Assembly (NCBI GenBank): GCA_033239125.1
Contig: BSWB01000001.1
Location: 9,188,501 to 9,252,500, forward strand
Length of the DNA: 64,000 nt
Direction of reading: 5' to 3'
DNA from: Fagopyrum homotropicum
Taxonomy: Eukaryota > Streptophyta > Magnoliopsida > Caryophyllales > Polygonaceae
A program made the translations under genes and the position numbers. The notes below the pieces were generated by a model. The model saw only the letters and a program-made list of their open reading frames with translations, did no database searches and had not been told where the DNA came from. This document shows positions 20,641 through 32,782 of the stretch, piece after piece. Numbering within the stretch: the first letter of the stretch is position 1; every line of letters starts with the position of its first letter.

Positions 20641-21067
20641 GATACTTTTTTTAAAAAAAAAAAATTAATGTGATATATATATTTGTAATTATATTTTTCT
20701 AACTACATAATTAATTTTTACTTGGTTTATTCTATTTTGATAACTTAAAATTTAAGTTTGAAAGAAAGGTTGCCAAATTGATTATATTAGGAAAGGAATA
20801 TTTTTTTAATTAAAATTAAAATATAGTTAGAAGGTAAAAATGTTAATTAGATAGAAATTATTTTTTTACGTCGATAACGTTTTATTTCATCTTGACTTTT
20901 ATGGTAAAAATATCTAAATTTTAGTTAATGAGGGAGATATAGTTAGTAACTAAAAGATATAATAAATAATAAAATGTAAATTGTAAGAAAATGACATGTG
21001 TCATTCAATGTATAATAGACTGACACGTAGGATGAAGAGCTTATATTTTAATATATGTATCTATATA

Positions 21068-21161
21068 TCTATATACTATATTAAAGCCAAAACATTTATT
21101 TCAATGTGGTTCATCCTAACTTATAATATGTCACATGACATTTTCTTAGAATTTTTTTATT

Positions 21162-21192
<31 letters not shown>

Positions 21193-23213
21193 GTTGTCAT
21201 ATTTAAATTAGTAAATAAAAATGATAGTATATTTCATAGAACTTATATTTATCTACTTACCAAACATATCTTTTTATATATATACACATATACATAAACA
21301 TACTTCAAATTATACTAATAGAATAATTATTTTATGATAAAACTTATACAAAAATAACTTTATATATGTCGTTATACATATATTTATCTATACTAAACAT
21401 ACTTTTCAAATTTACGTATATATGCTAATATATTTTAATTTTATTAAAAATTTGAAGAGCTTTTTTCAATAAACTTCTATCAATTAATGTATGTTTTTAA
21501 TAAAAATAGTGTAAATGATAGATTTTGTTCCTTATTTTTTTTAAAAAAATTATAACTTTAGTCTATACGCTATATGAAAGGCAAAGCATTTTATTGCATT
21601 TGGTTTATCCTTGTCACATGGCATTTTTTTAGAGTTTTATTTTATTAATTAAAAAATAAATTGATCTTCTTTCCCAATTTATCCAATAATAATAAATATC
21701 TACTTACCAAACATGATTTTCGAATATCTATATTACATTCTATGTTAAAATTATATAATTAACATAAATTAATATCTTACTTTGTAATCTTGTCACAATC
21801 TTTTATATATTTTAAGATATCTTATCAAATATTTTTTTTAAATCTTTCCATTTTTATTTATAAGATGATCTCTATACTACTATTAAAGCCAAATCACTTC
21901 ATGTCACGTGTCAATTTCTTATCTATTCGTCGTCACGTGTCATTTTTAGGTAATTTTGATTTTCAAAGAATATACATAGTTAACATCTTTCATATTTAAA
22001 TAACTACCAGTGTAGTTCTCGTGCCAAGGCACGAGTATAAAGTTAAGTTTTAATGGATATATTTTTTTTCAATTTATAAAAAATTGATATAACATAATGA
22101 CTTTAATTAATTAACCTAAAATGTAATTAAATTTTATTATACTTTTGGATGAACAATAAAAATAGCCTAGTTTAGGCAATATGGCATATCTTAGTTAAAG
22201 TTAATGTTAGTAGACTATTTATAAATGTGAAATAAAATATTAAAATAAAATTAGAAATAAATTTTAAAAATATAAATATAAATGTTAAAATAGAAAACAT
22301 TTAAAAATGGCATGTGGCGTGAGGTTCATAAAAAATATGACACGTGACATAAAGCACTTCTGCTTTAATATATGCATATAGAGAGATATAGATGACAAAC
22401 CTCAACGAAGACTCGATTATGTTGATAAGGGAACTAAAAACAACAATATAGATACAGGGGATAGAATGAGATCTTACTTTTGTGAAAAATGAGAAAATTT
22501 GATTTTGAGAAAAATGGTATTGGTATGCGGTTTTCGATTGTGGAGAAGAGTAAAGGAGAGAATAAGGTATTATTGCTCTAAAAAAACAGAAAGAAGATGA
22601 TTTATTTAATTAATAAATTTAAAGATAAAAGAATTCACTATTCCATGTGTCAAAGATTACGCCTAATATTAAATAAAAAGATAAATACAAACTTTCTTTT
22701 AATATATTAAAAGAAAAGAAGTCACTATTGAGATGTGTAATTTAATATATTAATAAATTAAAAAAAAACACGATACACCATTTTTATTAACAAAATTACT
22801 TTAGTTGATAAAAGTTAAATAAAATTAAGCTCTTGATTTTTTTTATTAAAATCAAAACACATTAACATATATACGTATATTAAAAAAGTATGTTTAGTAT
22901 AGATACAAATATGTATAACTATATATAAAGTTATTTTGGATAAGTTTTATCTAGGATAATTATTCTATTAGTATAATTTGAAGTATATTTAGTATATGTA
23001 TACATGTATATATATAGACAAGCTTGGTGAGTAGATAAATTTAAGTTCTAAAATAGGATAATTATTCTATTAGTTTTATAATTCTAAAACATGGCAACTA
23101 TATATTAAATTATTTTTTAAAAATCAAAATTTTAAGAAAATGACATGTGACATATTATTGTTAAGAATGAACCACATTGAAGTAAATGTTTTGGCTTTAA
23201 TATAGTATATAGA
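21068..23213. repeat. Large inverted-repeat block, arms about 450-500 bp, Helitron-like ends
   Basis: The left arm begins TCTATATACTATATTAAAGC (21068). The right arm is its inverted partner ending at 23213. Homology continues inward, for example CTTCAAATTATACTAATAGAAT at about 21304 against its complement near 22970, and GTATATTAAAAAAG with its partner near 21410. The arms are an estimated 75-85% alike by eye. Termini of the form TCTATA...ATTAAAGC recall plant Helitron 5' ends, so two oppositely oriented Helitron-like elements are one explanation; a long-TIR element is another. No target duplication is seen. The window starts inside the right arm of the preceding unit (arm end at 738). Confidence 0.5.
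21869..22047 (+). mobile_element. Short Helitron-like segment with terminal hairpin
   Basis: Begins TCTATACTACTATTAAAGCC and ends about 10 nt after a perfect 8-bp stem with AA loop, CTCGTGCCAAGGCACGAG (22018-22035). A TC-type 5' end plus a 3' subterminal GC-rich hairpin is the Helitron layout. The final CTRR tetranucleotide is not evident (sequence after the hairpin is TATAAAGTTAAG), so the call is tentative. In unit 2 the stem carries one mismatch (CTCATGCC near 33616). Confidence 0.42.
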
Positions 23214-23274
23214 CCCAACAATTCAAAGTCAACAAGATATCAAAATACTAAGAAATTGACCCAACAGTTTTAAG

Positions 23275-23568
23275 TCAACAATTCCATGACCAAGAAATCG
23301 GATCACCAATACCAAGAACAAAGTCTAATCGGAAGGGAACCTGGAAAATCAAATCTGAAACTAGAGAGGACTCCTTCAATTTCTTAGCAAGACCACCTGA
23401 AGCTGAAGAATTGTCCGCCATGAGAAGCTCTTTCACAAGATAAACGTGAGCAGCAAGAACTTCACCAAGCGGCCTGAGGATCTTGAACCTGGTTTCGTGG
23501 ATCCACACATCCCTGTTGCCGCTAATGGTGCCATATAGGGCGTTCAGACCTGAGAACGAGCAACCCAT
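23275..23568 (-). pseudogene. STK16-like kinase exon fragment (copy 2)
   Basis: Second copy of the fragment at 795-1094, with the same MGCSFSGLNALYG start (ATG at 23566-23568) and the same eroded glycine loop. It carries N-to-R in GNRDVWIHETRF, and its 3' end differs because a few bases are missing near 23283, so the frame ends in SWNC. A 2-bp loss in the CT-rich leader puts an upstream start at 23607 in frame, but the conserved MGC start is the likely original. No kinase core follows. Confidence 0.65.
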
Positions 23569-23937
23569 CTCTCTTTCTCCCTTCCCTCTTCCTCTCTCAA
23601 CGATCACTTCCCCTCGTTGTGTCTAGTCTTTACTCGATCGATCTTTGACTTTTTGCACATTTTCAATTGGTGGTTCAATTTCGTCGAAATTACAGGAAAT
23701 CACTCTTTTTATGCTCCCAAAAATCACTTCTTTTATAAAACTACCTCAATTTCTTAATATTCACGAAACTCGTTCTAATCATTATGGTAAGCACACTTTT
23801 ATGTTTAATTAACTAAAATTTGATATTATGGGGCCTCAAAAAAAATGGGTTCTTGTGTTGTTGGGGTGAATGACACCCTTTGTTGGACGGGCTTGACAAT
23901 AATACATCCATTATCCTGCTCATCCTGCTCATACCCG

Positions 23938-24350
23938 CACTACAAAAAATAATTTAATTGGCGACGGTTGTTGGTGACGGCAGAAAAGTCATTTGCCAAT
24001 AATCAACGGCGACGGAAAAACGGGGCGTATCCAGAACAGGCGACGCAAAAGTTTTTTGCGACGACATTTTGCAGTCGCCAAAAATTAGTGTCGCATGTTG
24101 GCGACGGTTCTTATCCGTCGCCGCCAAATTTTGCATCGGCTAAAGCCGTCGCCGTTCAGTGTGTTGAAAACTTTTAAATTTTAAATTTTAAATTTTGTGA
24201 ACTTTGAAATTTTAAATTTGGTGCGAAATGTAAATTTGGTGGGAAATTTTGTATTTTTGGCGACGGGGTGAACCGTCGCAAAATTTTAAAATGTGTTTAA
24301 AATATTAATTTTTGGCAACGGTAACCTGCCGTTACAAATTGTAAATTTGG
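23938..24350. repeat. CACTA terminus, copy 2
   Basis: Unit-2 counterpart of 1467-1860: an intact CACTACAAAAAA end followed by the GGCGACGG/CCGTCGCC subterminal array, with small indels (an added CCG near 24121 and an AAATTTT expansion near 24180). Confidence 0.75.
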
Positions 24351-24594
24351 TGGAAAAGTTCTACCACATCTTGTAAAACAATATCACAACCTGCATCATT
24401 TGAAAACATCTAAATGATTGCATCAAGCTGCAACAACAATTTTCATAAACCAAAAGAGCGTATTTAACATTCAAAACAATCAAAATAGCATGATTCGAAG
24501 TGTAAATAAGTTCGCAATCTGAAAGTACAAAACCTAGATGTCCTTCATCTTTAACAAAGTGGTAATGAATTTCACAATCACACATTTCCACGAT

Positions 24595-25076
24595 CTAAAC
24601 ATCTTCTACTTGGACAAATTCTTCATCAACTGCATCATTTTCGCTAATTGGTTCCTTTTTTGATGCTACATGATCTCCATCTCCAATAGACTCTTTTCGA
24701 TGTGCACTAGTTGCAACTTATAAAATATGAAATAATAACATTAGTTTAGGTGGAGAAAATTTACGGTAACGAAGTCTTATGCACATAGATGAGCATTTAC
24801 TTATTAAATAGGGAATTTTTAAAGAATTTAAAGTTCTAGATTACCAAAACTAACCTGTGTAAGTGACTGCGAGCTTCTCTCTTCATTTACTTGAAGATGC
24901 TCCCTAACTACCGCTCTTCCAAACAAGAGCCGGTTTTGGCATTTCCTACAAGGACAGTATATGCTAGAACCAACTTCTTTATTGGCATATGCAAACTCTA
25001 AAAATTTGTCTAACTTTTCAGAATATGACACAAAACATCTACTTTCCCAATCAATCCATGACTTATCTAAAGGCAT
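24595..25076 (-). pseudogene. CACTA-derived mini-gene, copy 2, acceptor mutated
   Basis: Same structure as 2106-2587: exon 1 at 24855-25076, exon 2 region 24595-24717. The intron acceptor, TATAG|G in copy 1, is TATAAG here because plus-strand C at 24718 became T. The nearest AG now lies one base inside exon 2 and would shift the frame of the acidic tail. The DKSW and CPCRKC features of exon 1 remain intact. Confidence 0.6.
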
Positions 25077-25412
25077 TGTAATCACCTCAGATCACCTACA
25101 TATATATGCACATTGAAACAGATAAATAAGTATATGAGCTTGCAACAAACAGATAGCTTATGAACTAAACTTCACAACAGTCCAAATTGATTTCATCTAC
25201 GTGCCATGACAATCTATGTGGCATCATTGAGCTAGCAAGCAAGCACAAGAATAAAGTATATCTAAACAAATTTTTTTTGTGGAATTATAGGTTATTGCCT
25301 CGATTAGGATGTAGTGATTTGAATTTTAACCAATAGAAACAAGGAACTTATTTTGATAAAGATATTTCAATATCCCATATCAAGTATAGCCCTAAATAGA
25401 GTTGAGTATAAA

Positions 25413-25711
25413 ACTATAGGTTATATCAAGGAGTCGTGGTTTACAAAATAGTTTATTATGGGGTTTTGAAAAGGGAAAAAACACATAAGTTGCATTTTCA
25501 AACTGCAGTATATAAACTTTTTTTTCAAAAAACACATGGGTTTATGAACAAAAACAATCGCACTTTCAAGAAAAAAACCCCCAAAAAAAAGAACGCATAA
25601 ACCGCAATTGAAATTGCAATTTATGAACAAAAAAATCGAAATAAAAACCGTAAAAAAAATCGAAACAAAAACCGTAAATTTAAACCAGACTTTATTAGTA
25701 TAACCTGTAGT
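25413..25711. repeat. Foldback element, degenerate, unit 2
   Basis: Unit-2 counterpart of 2934-3223 with the same imperfect ends (ACTATAGGTTATA, TATAACCTGTAGT). Unit 3 lacks it: collinearity there stops within a few bases of this left end. Confidence 0.5.
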
Positions 25712-25918
25712 TTTGAGAGAAGAATGGGTTTTATAACATGTAGTTTCAAGAGAAGAATGGCCCGCATAGGTTACTAAAGCAGGTTTAGTCATTCAAATTA
25801 AGTCATAGTATGGCCCGAATGGGTTAATAGCCATTTACACCATATACATATGCATCATACAAACACATATGTACGTAGACTAACGCAAATACTATAATGT
25901 TCTGGCACAAGCAAGTAG

Positions 25919-27505
25919 ATGGTGGCAGTATTTACTAGGATGATGAAGATTTTGGCGATATCTACACTGGATGAAAAAATCGACCCAGCACCAGGAAAAT
26001 CGACCAATAATTTTGGCCGATTTTTGTCCCAGTCGAGAGATAAGTATTATCTTTTTGAGGGATTTTTGTTCCATCAGGATAAAGTTTGTATTCCTAGATG
26101 TTCTCTGAGATTGTTATTAGTTGAGGAAGCACATATGAAAAGTTTAATGGGACACTTTGGAAGAAATAAGACTTATCACATGCTTCATTCTCATTTCTTT
26201 TGGCCTCATATGCTCAAGGATGTGGAACACTTAAATAAGAGATCCCTTGTTTGTCTAAAGGCAAAATCAAAACTAAAACCACATGGTTTGTATACTCCTC
26301 TACCTATTCCTACATCACCTTGGCTTGACATAAGTATGGATTTTGTTATAGGGTTGCCAAGGACTAAGAAGGGGAGATATTCTATATTTGTGGTTGTCGA
26401 TCGTTTTTCTAAAATGGTTCATTTTATCGCTTGCCATAAAACTGATGATGCATATAATGTAGCTAACTTGTTTTTCAAGGAAGTTGTTAGATTAAATGGA
26501 GTTCCGAGAACTATTGTGAGCGATAAAGTTGTCAAGTTCCTTAGTTTCTTTTGGAAGTCACTTTGGGAAAAGCTAGGCACAAAGTTGTTGTTTTCAACTT
26601 CTAGTCATCCTCAAACGGATGGTCAAACCGAGGTAACTAATCGGACTTTAACTACGATTTTACGAGCTGTTTTGAAAGAAAATTTGAATGCTTGGGAAGA
26701 TGTATTACCACATGTTGAATTTGCTTATAATCGTTCATTGCATTCTTCTACTAACCTAATGTCATTTGAGTGTGTTTATGGAGTGAATCCTTTGACTCTC
26801 TTTGATCTTATACCGTTGCCTTTAGAGGAGCGAGTAGATTTTGTTGTAGGAAAACAGGTGGAGTTTATATAGGAGTTACATGAGAAAACGCGCTCACGGC
26901 TGGAGCAAAAAGGGATTTCCGTTGCTTCCAAAGCAAATCGGAATCGCAAGGAGATGTTATTCAAAGCCGGAGATCTTGTATGGTTGCATCTTCGGAAGGA
27001 GCGATTTCCGGACAAGCAAAAGTCTAAATTATCTCCACGTGGAGACGGACCTTTTAAGGTCAAGAGAAAAGTTGGTGATAATGCTTATGTTCTAGAGCTT
27101 CCAGCTGACTATGGTGTAAGTCCCATCATTAATGTTGGTGATTTAAGTCCATACAAGCTTAGGGATGAGTATAGCGGAGATTCGTGGACGAATCCTTCTC
27201 AAGAAGGGGAGTCTGATGTGAGATCATCTCCAATACAAGGACCAGTTACACGTTCAAAGGCTAAAGCATTAAAGAAGAAGCCGCCAACAACTCCATCACT
27301 TTCACCTTCTTCAGATTCGAGTATGGAAGGAGCGATCACACGGTCAAGAGCTAAGGCAATCCAAGATGAAGTTACGGATCTTCTCATGACATTTACCCTC
27401 AAGGAAACTCTCATCACTCTCAAGGGTTCCTTAGTGACATTGCTAGCTGTTGTTGAAGAGTCAAACCAAGACCAAGAAGATCCATCAAGCAAGAAAGAAG
27501 GATAA
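25919..27505 (+). pseudogene. Ty3/gypsy integrase fragment (unit 2), nonsense-interrupted
   Basis: Collinear with 3431-5017. The HHCC region and integrase core are present. An AAG codon of copy 1 is TAG here (26870-26872), ending the frame just after VGKQVEFI, before the GPF/Y region. The remaining C-terminal part stays open from about 26954 to 27505 in the same frame. Apart from this single nonsense change the two copies are about 98-99% alike by eye. Confidence 0.8.
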
Positions 27506-27652
27506 GAGCAAAGACGAGTTCCAGAGAGGAAAATCGACCGATTTTTCCACGAAATCGACCGATTTTCCTGTAGAAAAGTCGATTGATTTTCGTGGTCATT
27601 TTCTTTTATTTGGAACAAGAGTTGCAAATGGGCCGGCCAAGATCTTCTATTT

Positions 27653-28396
27653 TGTTGGCGAATATATCTTGTATAATTCCTTAATATCTCTCAGACTATC
27701 TTAGCGAATTATTTAGATTATGTCTTTTCTTTTAGATTTTAGATTTTATATCTTTTTAAGATATGTTCTCTAGATTATCTTTCACGGGATATATTTTATA
27801 AATCATATCTTTTTAGTTTTTCCTAGTTCTAGTAGGTTTAATCTTCCCTATAAATAGCCTTAGAAGGGGAGGTTGTTGAGTAGATTAGATTTGAGATATT
27901 TTCCACATATTGTGTGAACTTACGGCTTCGCTTACGGAGTACATATTTTATTCCTTGCTATTCAATCAAAGGAGAGTTTTGGTTGAATTGTTGTTACGTT
28001 CTTGCTAGATTGTGCTTGTGTGTGTTAATCTTGTTGAAGGTTGGTGCTCCTGGTCGATCCTAGTCCCTCCTTGTGCTTGTCTTACTTAGAAGGCTTGTGT
28101 AAGGTTAAAGAAGTGCGGGTTAAGGTAATCTTCTCGTTCAAGGGGTTTGACACATCATTGGTCAAGGTTCTTTTACGGAAATATCTTGGTTCATATCTCC
28201 CTATATTTTCCATTTATCATTCCATAATCATATTCTTATCTTTCCTTATCATTCACTAATCCGTATTCTGAGTTCATCAAAAAATCGACTTGTTCTTGAG
28301 ATAAATCGTCCGATTTTTCAATAGAACAACCCGATTTTTATTGCAGTTAAGGACTTTCAATCCAGATCGGGAATTGTGGCTTATCCCCGCATCACA
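27653..28396 (+). repeat. LTR-like tail of the gypsy fragment (unit 2)
   Basis: Counterpart of 5165-5903 with TATAAATA at 27849-27856. It runs uninterrupted through GCATCACAAACAAGG at about 28389-28403, which is the empty target of the Tekay-type insertion in unit 1. Confidence 0.5.
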
Positions 28397-29191
28397 AACA
28401 AGGAAGAAGATCAAAAGGTCGTGAATTGATAATGATTTGAAGAATTAGACAAGGAAAAAGGTGTTGGTGAAAACAAAAAGGCATCACCAACAACAATGCT
28501 TAATGACACTATTTTCTTGTTGATGATAACTTCAATGTGTCACCAACAAAAAAAGTTTCTCTATACTACACCACATAACACCTTGGCAACATCTTGATGG
28601 CTTTACCGCATTACATCAGGTGACACAATTTGCATTGTTCATGTCACTACAAAATACCTAGGTAATAATCTTGCTATTTGGTGACATTTACTAATAATAA
28701 GGTGTTACCATGACACTACAAGGAATTGATATCTTGTTAGCGCAATCATATAACACATTGATGTCAATGATATTTTGACAACATGTTGTCACCGAAAATA
28801 CATATCTAAGATGTGTGCCGACGATATTTTGTTGACATATATGATGTGTTGACACCTTCTCTTCATGGTGTAATCAAAATAAACTTAATTGGTGACATTT
28901 AGTTATTGGAGTAAACAATAAATTGTCATCTAGATGACATATACAATTGACAAGCAAACAAAATAAACTATAAAGTAGAAATAAATTATTCCTTGAATGT
29001 TGATATAATAGTGAACAGAGGAAGGACTAGATGAAGGAATTTCGGAACCATAGTTTGAGAACGGACAATTTTGTGGATTTTTTTTATTAAATAAGAATTA
29101 TTTTTTCTTTTTATAGAAACTATGAACGAAATAAAAATATTGATGAAAAAATAGAAAGTCTCTCAAGTTTGGGACAAAGTCGTAGTTTAAA
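28397..29191. repeat. Non-coding GTGACA/CACTACA-rich region, unit 2
   Basis: Counterpart of 16883-17677 with about a dozen single-base differences. No coding potential recognised. Confidence 0.4.
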
Positions 29192-29409
29192 ACTACGGGT
29201 TATATGAAAAGGTCGTGGTTTAAAACTATGGTTTTATTATATTGTTTTGAAAAGGGAAAAAAAACAAGGTGCATTTTTAAAGTGCAGTATATTAACATTT
29301 TTTTTAAAAAAAACACACGTAAACCGCAGTTTGATACTACGGTTTATGGAAAAAAAAATCGAAATAAAATCGTAATTTTAAACCGCAACTTCTTTGTATA
29401 ACCCGTAGT
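29192..29409. repeat. Foldback element, ACTACGGGTTATA ends, unit 2
   Basis: Counterpart of 17678-17897 with the same perfect 13-bp inverted ends and small differences in A-run length. It lies about 350 bp downstream of the CWC15 stop codon (CWC15 is on the minus strand). Confidence 0.58.
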
Positions 29410-29755
29410 GAGACTTGCTATTCTCGTCAATATTTTTGTTAGGTTCCTAATTTTTTCACTTTTTCTTATAATTTAGGAAAAAAATCCCAAATTTGTGTCC
29501 AATTTCTGAAACTGAAAAGGAATTAGTTTCTTGAATTAATAACTTATTTCATCGTCTCTAGCAAAATTTTCTGATTAAAATCCATTACTTGTACTCTATT
29601 TGTGAGAAAAAGAAAAGCAGGGTAAGTAGAAAACACAATTGCCCCGTTTAGTCATTCAAATTAAGCCATAGTAATACACAATGCATCGTAAGGTATATAT
29701 ACGTCAACAGACAAACGCAAAGGATGAAACAAGGCACAAGCCAACAGGAGAACAA

Positions 29756-31375
29756 CTACTTCATGTACTTCTGCAAGAACTTGCGGTGAAAGTCATTACG
29801 GACGGTGTCGTTGATGAAGCGTTTTGGCGCCTTGCTCTCTCCCCGCGCCTGATTCTTGAAGACGACATCGTCATCCCACCTGAAACCGTATTCAAATAAG
29901 AAACGATTAGAACATGCACATAAGCCCTGTCTAATTGTATTTCCAACATTTTGCACTTGAATCTAACCTTCTTTTCACACTAAAATTTGTGGGGTTGTTG
30001 AAATTGAGTAATGGATTTCCTCTCATTAGTTCTGCTTCCTTGACTTTAAGATCTTCTTCCTGTTGTTGGCGTTCCTGCAAACCCGATAATAGTTCAAGTT
30101 ACACACATTATATAGAAAGAAAGTAAAGTAATATAAGCTAAACAATGCTATGTACTGAACTAGAACAATTGAACAAATTATTGCTTCACAGTTAACTTAG
30201 AAAGACCATCCAACCTGGCGCATCTTTTCTTCAGCTCTTTCCTTCTTTATTCGTTCAAGTTCAGCTAATAGAGCTTCAGTGTCATCGTAGTCATCATCCT
30301 CATCACTACATCAGCAAACGGATGTTATTAGGACAAGCTTAGAGGCCATGAATAAAAAAAAACACATAGCATAGGTCGATAAACAAACACCTAAAATTTA
30401 AGATTATCAGATATGCATAAAGAAATTCATGCTAGACCTAAATCATTTTTTGACAACAAACATTTTTTAACTGATATGCTAGGCATAACGATATGCATAC
30501 TAAACTAACCTATCTTCATCACTTTTAGCTTCCACGTCAGAATCATCAGCATCTACACTACGTGGGAGAACACGGTCTTCAAGAAGCAGATGTGCACCTC
30601 TTCTACGATCTCTATCCACTGCCAAAAAAATATACATACATGAATACAACATCGTCTAGAAAGACATTAAAAGTTTATAAAGGAAATGTGTCATCGAAAT
30701 TTATTTTACCACTAAAGGACTTGTCTTTTGAAGAAAAATGTCTCCGCTCACGATCTTCTAGCTCCTCGCGTAGGTTCCTCTTTTGTACTTCATCTTGTGT
30801 GTCCTGTCCGTCACGCCTGAAGCAATAAAAAAGATACTAAGCAAGAATGAATAGAGAAGACAAAATATTTATTGACTAATTCAAAGGACCAAAAAATCAT
30901 TTATAATACTCAAAACGTACACTTATGAAATTAGCGAGGATCAATCGTTCCAGAACCTTGTACACAATTTGTAATACAAAATCTATAATATGTAGCATTA
31001 CTACATAAACCAAATTATTTCATTACCCAAATTCAAACTAATATACCTACAATAATCCATATAAACAACCCCAGATAAAATCGCATCTTATAAATATATC
31101 CCGAAGAACAATAATACTAAATGGTTCACCAAGGGGGATAGCACCAATAACGAATCTTCTCTCAGGATATTGTGTAAAGAAACATCTCTATATATTAGAA
31201 ATTGGCACTGAGACACACAGAGATGCAAAGTCATAGATTCTTGCCTGGGCTTTAGAGTGGTATGGGCAGCAAGATCTCTTGAAGAATACTTTTGGGAAGG
31301 GCCAAATATCCTTGTACCACCTTGTTCATCTCCACCTTTAGCTGGTGCCCAAGTAGGTCTAGCTGCAGTAGTCAT
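29756..31375 (-). CDS. CWC15: CWC15 spliceosome-associated protein, copy 2 (six exons)
   Basis: Exact coding duplicate of 18176-19795, shifted by 11,580 bp. Exons: 31245-31375, 30710-30816, 30510-30618, 30215-30305, 29968-30074, 29756-29879. By direct line-by-line reading, the only difference between the blocks 18093-21016 and 29673-32596 is one intronic base (A at 18740, G at 30320). All splice sites, including the GC donor of intron 1, and all codons are identical, so both loci should make the same protein. Upstream DNA to about 1.2 kb before the ATG is also identical, so promoter function is likely shared. Downstream, this copy has about 66 bp that copy 1 lacks. Confidence 0.95.
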
Positions 31376-31974
31376 ATCTTCTCAAGATTACCCGATCTAC
31401 AATTCCACCGTGCATATTTTAAGATGTCAATAACATGAATTTATAAACATCATTGAACTCAGAAATATAGCACCAATTTCATATCAACAATTATGCACCT
31501 ATTTCATCAAACCATTGTTTGGTCTATCAATATTTAGACACTGTTTATATTACAAAGGTCTTTCAATTAGATTTAAAGCTTCCTAAAAATCACATAGGCT
31601 CATATAGTCTATAACAACATATCCAAGAAGCAATTGGTGATAGAATGTAATGATAAAAGGGTGTATTTTTTTAATTAATGTTTAAAGAATCTAAACAGGC
31701 ACAATATAATTCTTAATTTGTATGCAATTCTGCATCAGATCTCAAGGCTCGAGTTGACAGGTAGCAGTCGATGACTCAATAAGCAGCTGCTCAAGTTTCA
31801 GGTTCAGACTAATCGAAGATTCTGCATAACTTCCTAAAGCTATTTAAATCGAAACATAGAATCATAGCTAATAGAATAATAAAAATCGATTCAGATTAAT
31901 CATAATATGAGATATTCAGAAGGATAGAGAAAAGAAGAAACATCTCGCCGAGTCGCCAGAAGGGAAGGCCGGAC

Positions 31975-32220
31975 TCAGATTCTAAGGCGGAATACGAACC
32001 TGGTCTGGGTCAAAGGTTGTATGGGTGAGTGGGTCGCCGGAAGAACTCGCCAATCCGCCGCCAGATGTTTGCCGCCCACTTCTGAACTTTCGATGGTAGG
32101 AGAGAAAGAAACAGGAAGGTTTCCGCCTTTCCGGCAGTCAAGAGAAAGAATAACAAACAAACGGGAAGGCTGTTTGCTTTAGATTTAAAGGTTTACTAGT
32201 TTAATTTTCTTGCCTTGCAC
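31975..32220 (-). promoter_or_regulatory. Likely CWC15 5' UTR exon and core promoter, copy 2
   Basis: Base-identical to 20395-20640. Same predicted non-coding exon and donor, feeding the CWC15 copy at 29756-31375. Confidence 0.45.
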
Positions 32221-32647
32221 GATACTTTTTTTAAAAAAAAAAAATTAATGTGATATATATATTTGTAATTATATTTTTCTAACTACATAATTAATTTTTA
32301 CTTGGTTTATTCTATTTTGATAACTTAAAATTTAAGTTTGAAAGAAAGGTTGCCAAATTGATTATATTAGGAAAGGAATATTTTTTTAATTAAAATTAAA
32401 ATATAGTTAGAAGGTAAAAATGTTAATTAGATAGAAATTATTTTTTTACGTCGATAACGTTTTATTTCATCTTGACTTTTATGGTAAAAATATCTAAATT
32501 TTAGTTAATGAGGGAGATATAGTTAGTAACTAAAAGATATAATAAATAATAAAATGTAAATTGTAAGAAAATGACATGTGTCATTCAATGTATAACAGAC
32601 TGACACGTAGGATGAAGAGCTTATATTTTAATATATGTATCTATATA

Positions 32648-32743
32648 TCTATATACTATATTAAAGCCATAACATTTATTTCAATGTGGTTCATCCTAAC
32701 TTATAATATGTCACATGTCATTTTTTTAGAATTTTTATTTTTT

Positions 32744-32782
<39 letters not shown>

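Larger units (their letters stand above)
1..22884. repeat. Tandem segmental duplication unit, copy 1
   Basis: Sequence from position 1 onward re-appears in the same order from 22885 and again from 49985. After removing the Tekay-type element with its TSD (10,974 bp) and the MITE with its TSD (409 bp), this copy is about 11.5 kb. Shared contents in order: AT-rich inverted-repeat arm, STK16-like exon fragment, CACTA terminus and mini-gene, foldback element, gypsy integrase fragment with LTR-like tail, GTGACA-rich region, second foldback element, CWC15, AT-rich arm. Position 1 is set by the window edge, so the true unit boundary is arbitrary. Confidence 0.93.

Noticed and set aside
21164..21191. 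TA run as an origin or scaffold site
   Set aside because: Simple microsatellite at the edge of an A/T-rich repeat; nothing else supports a replication or attachment function.
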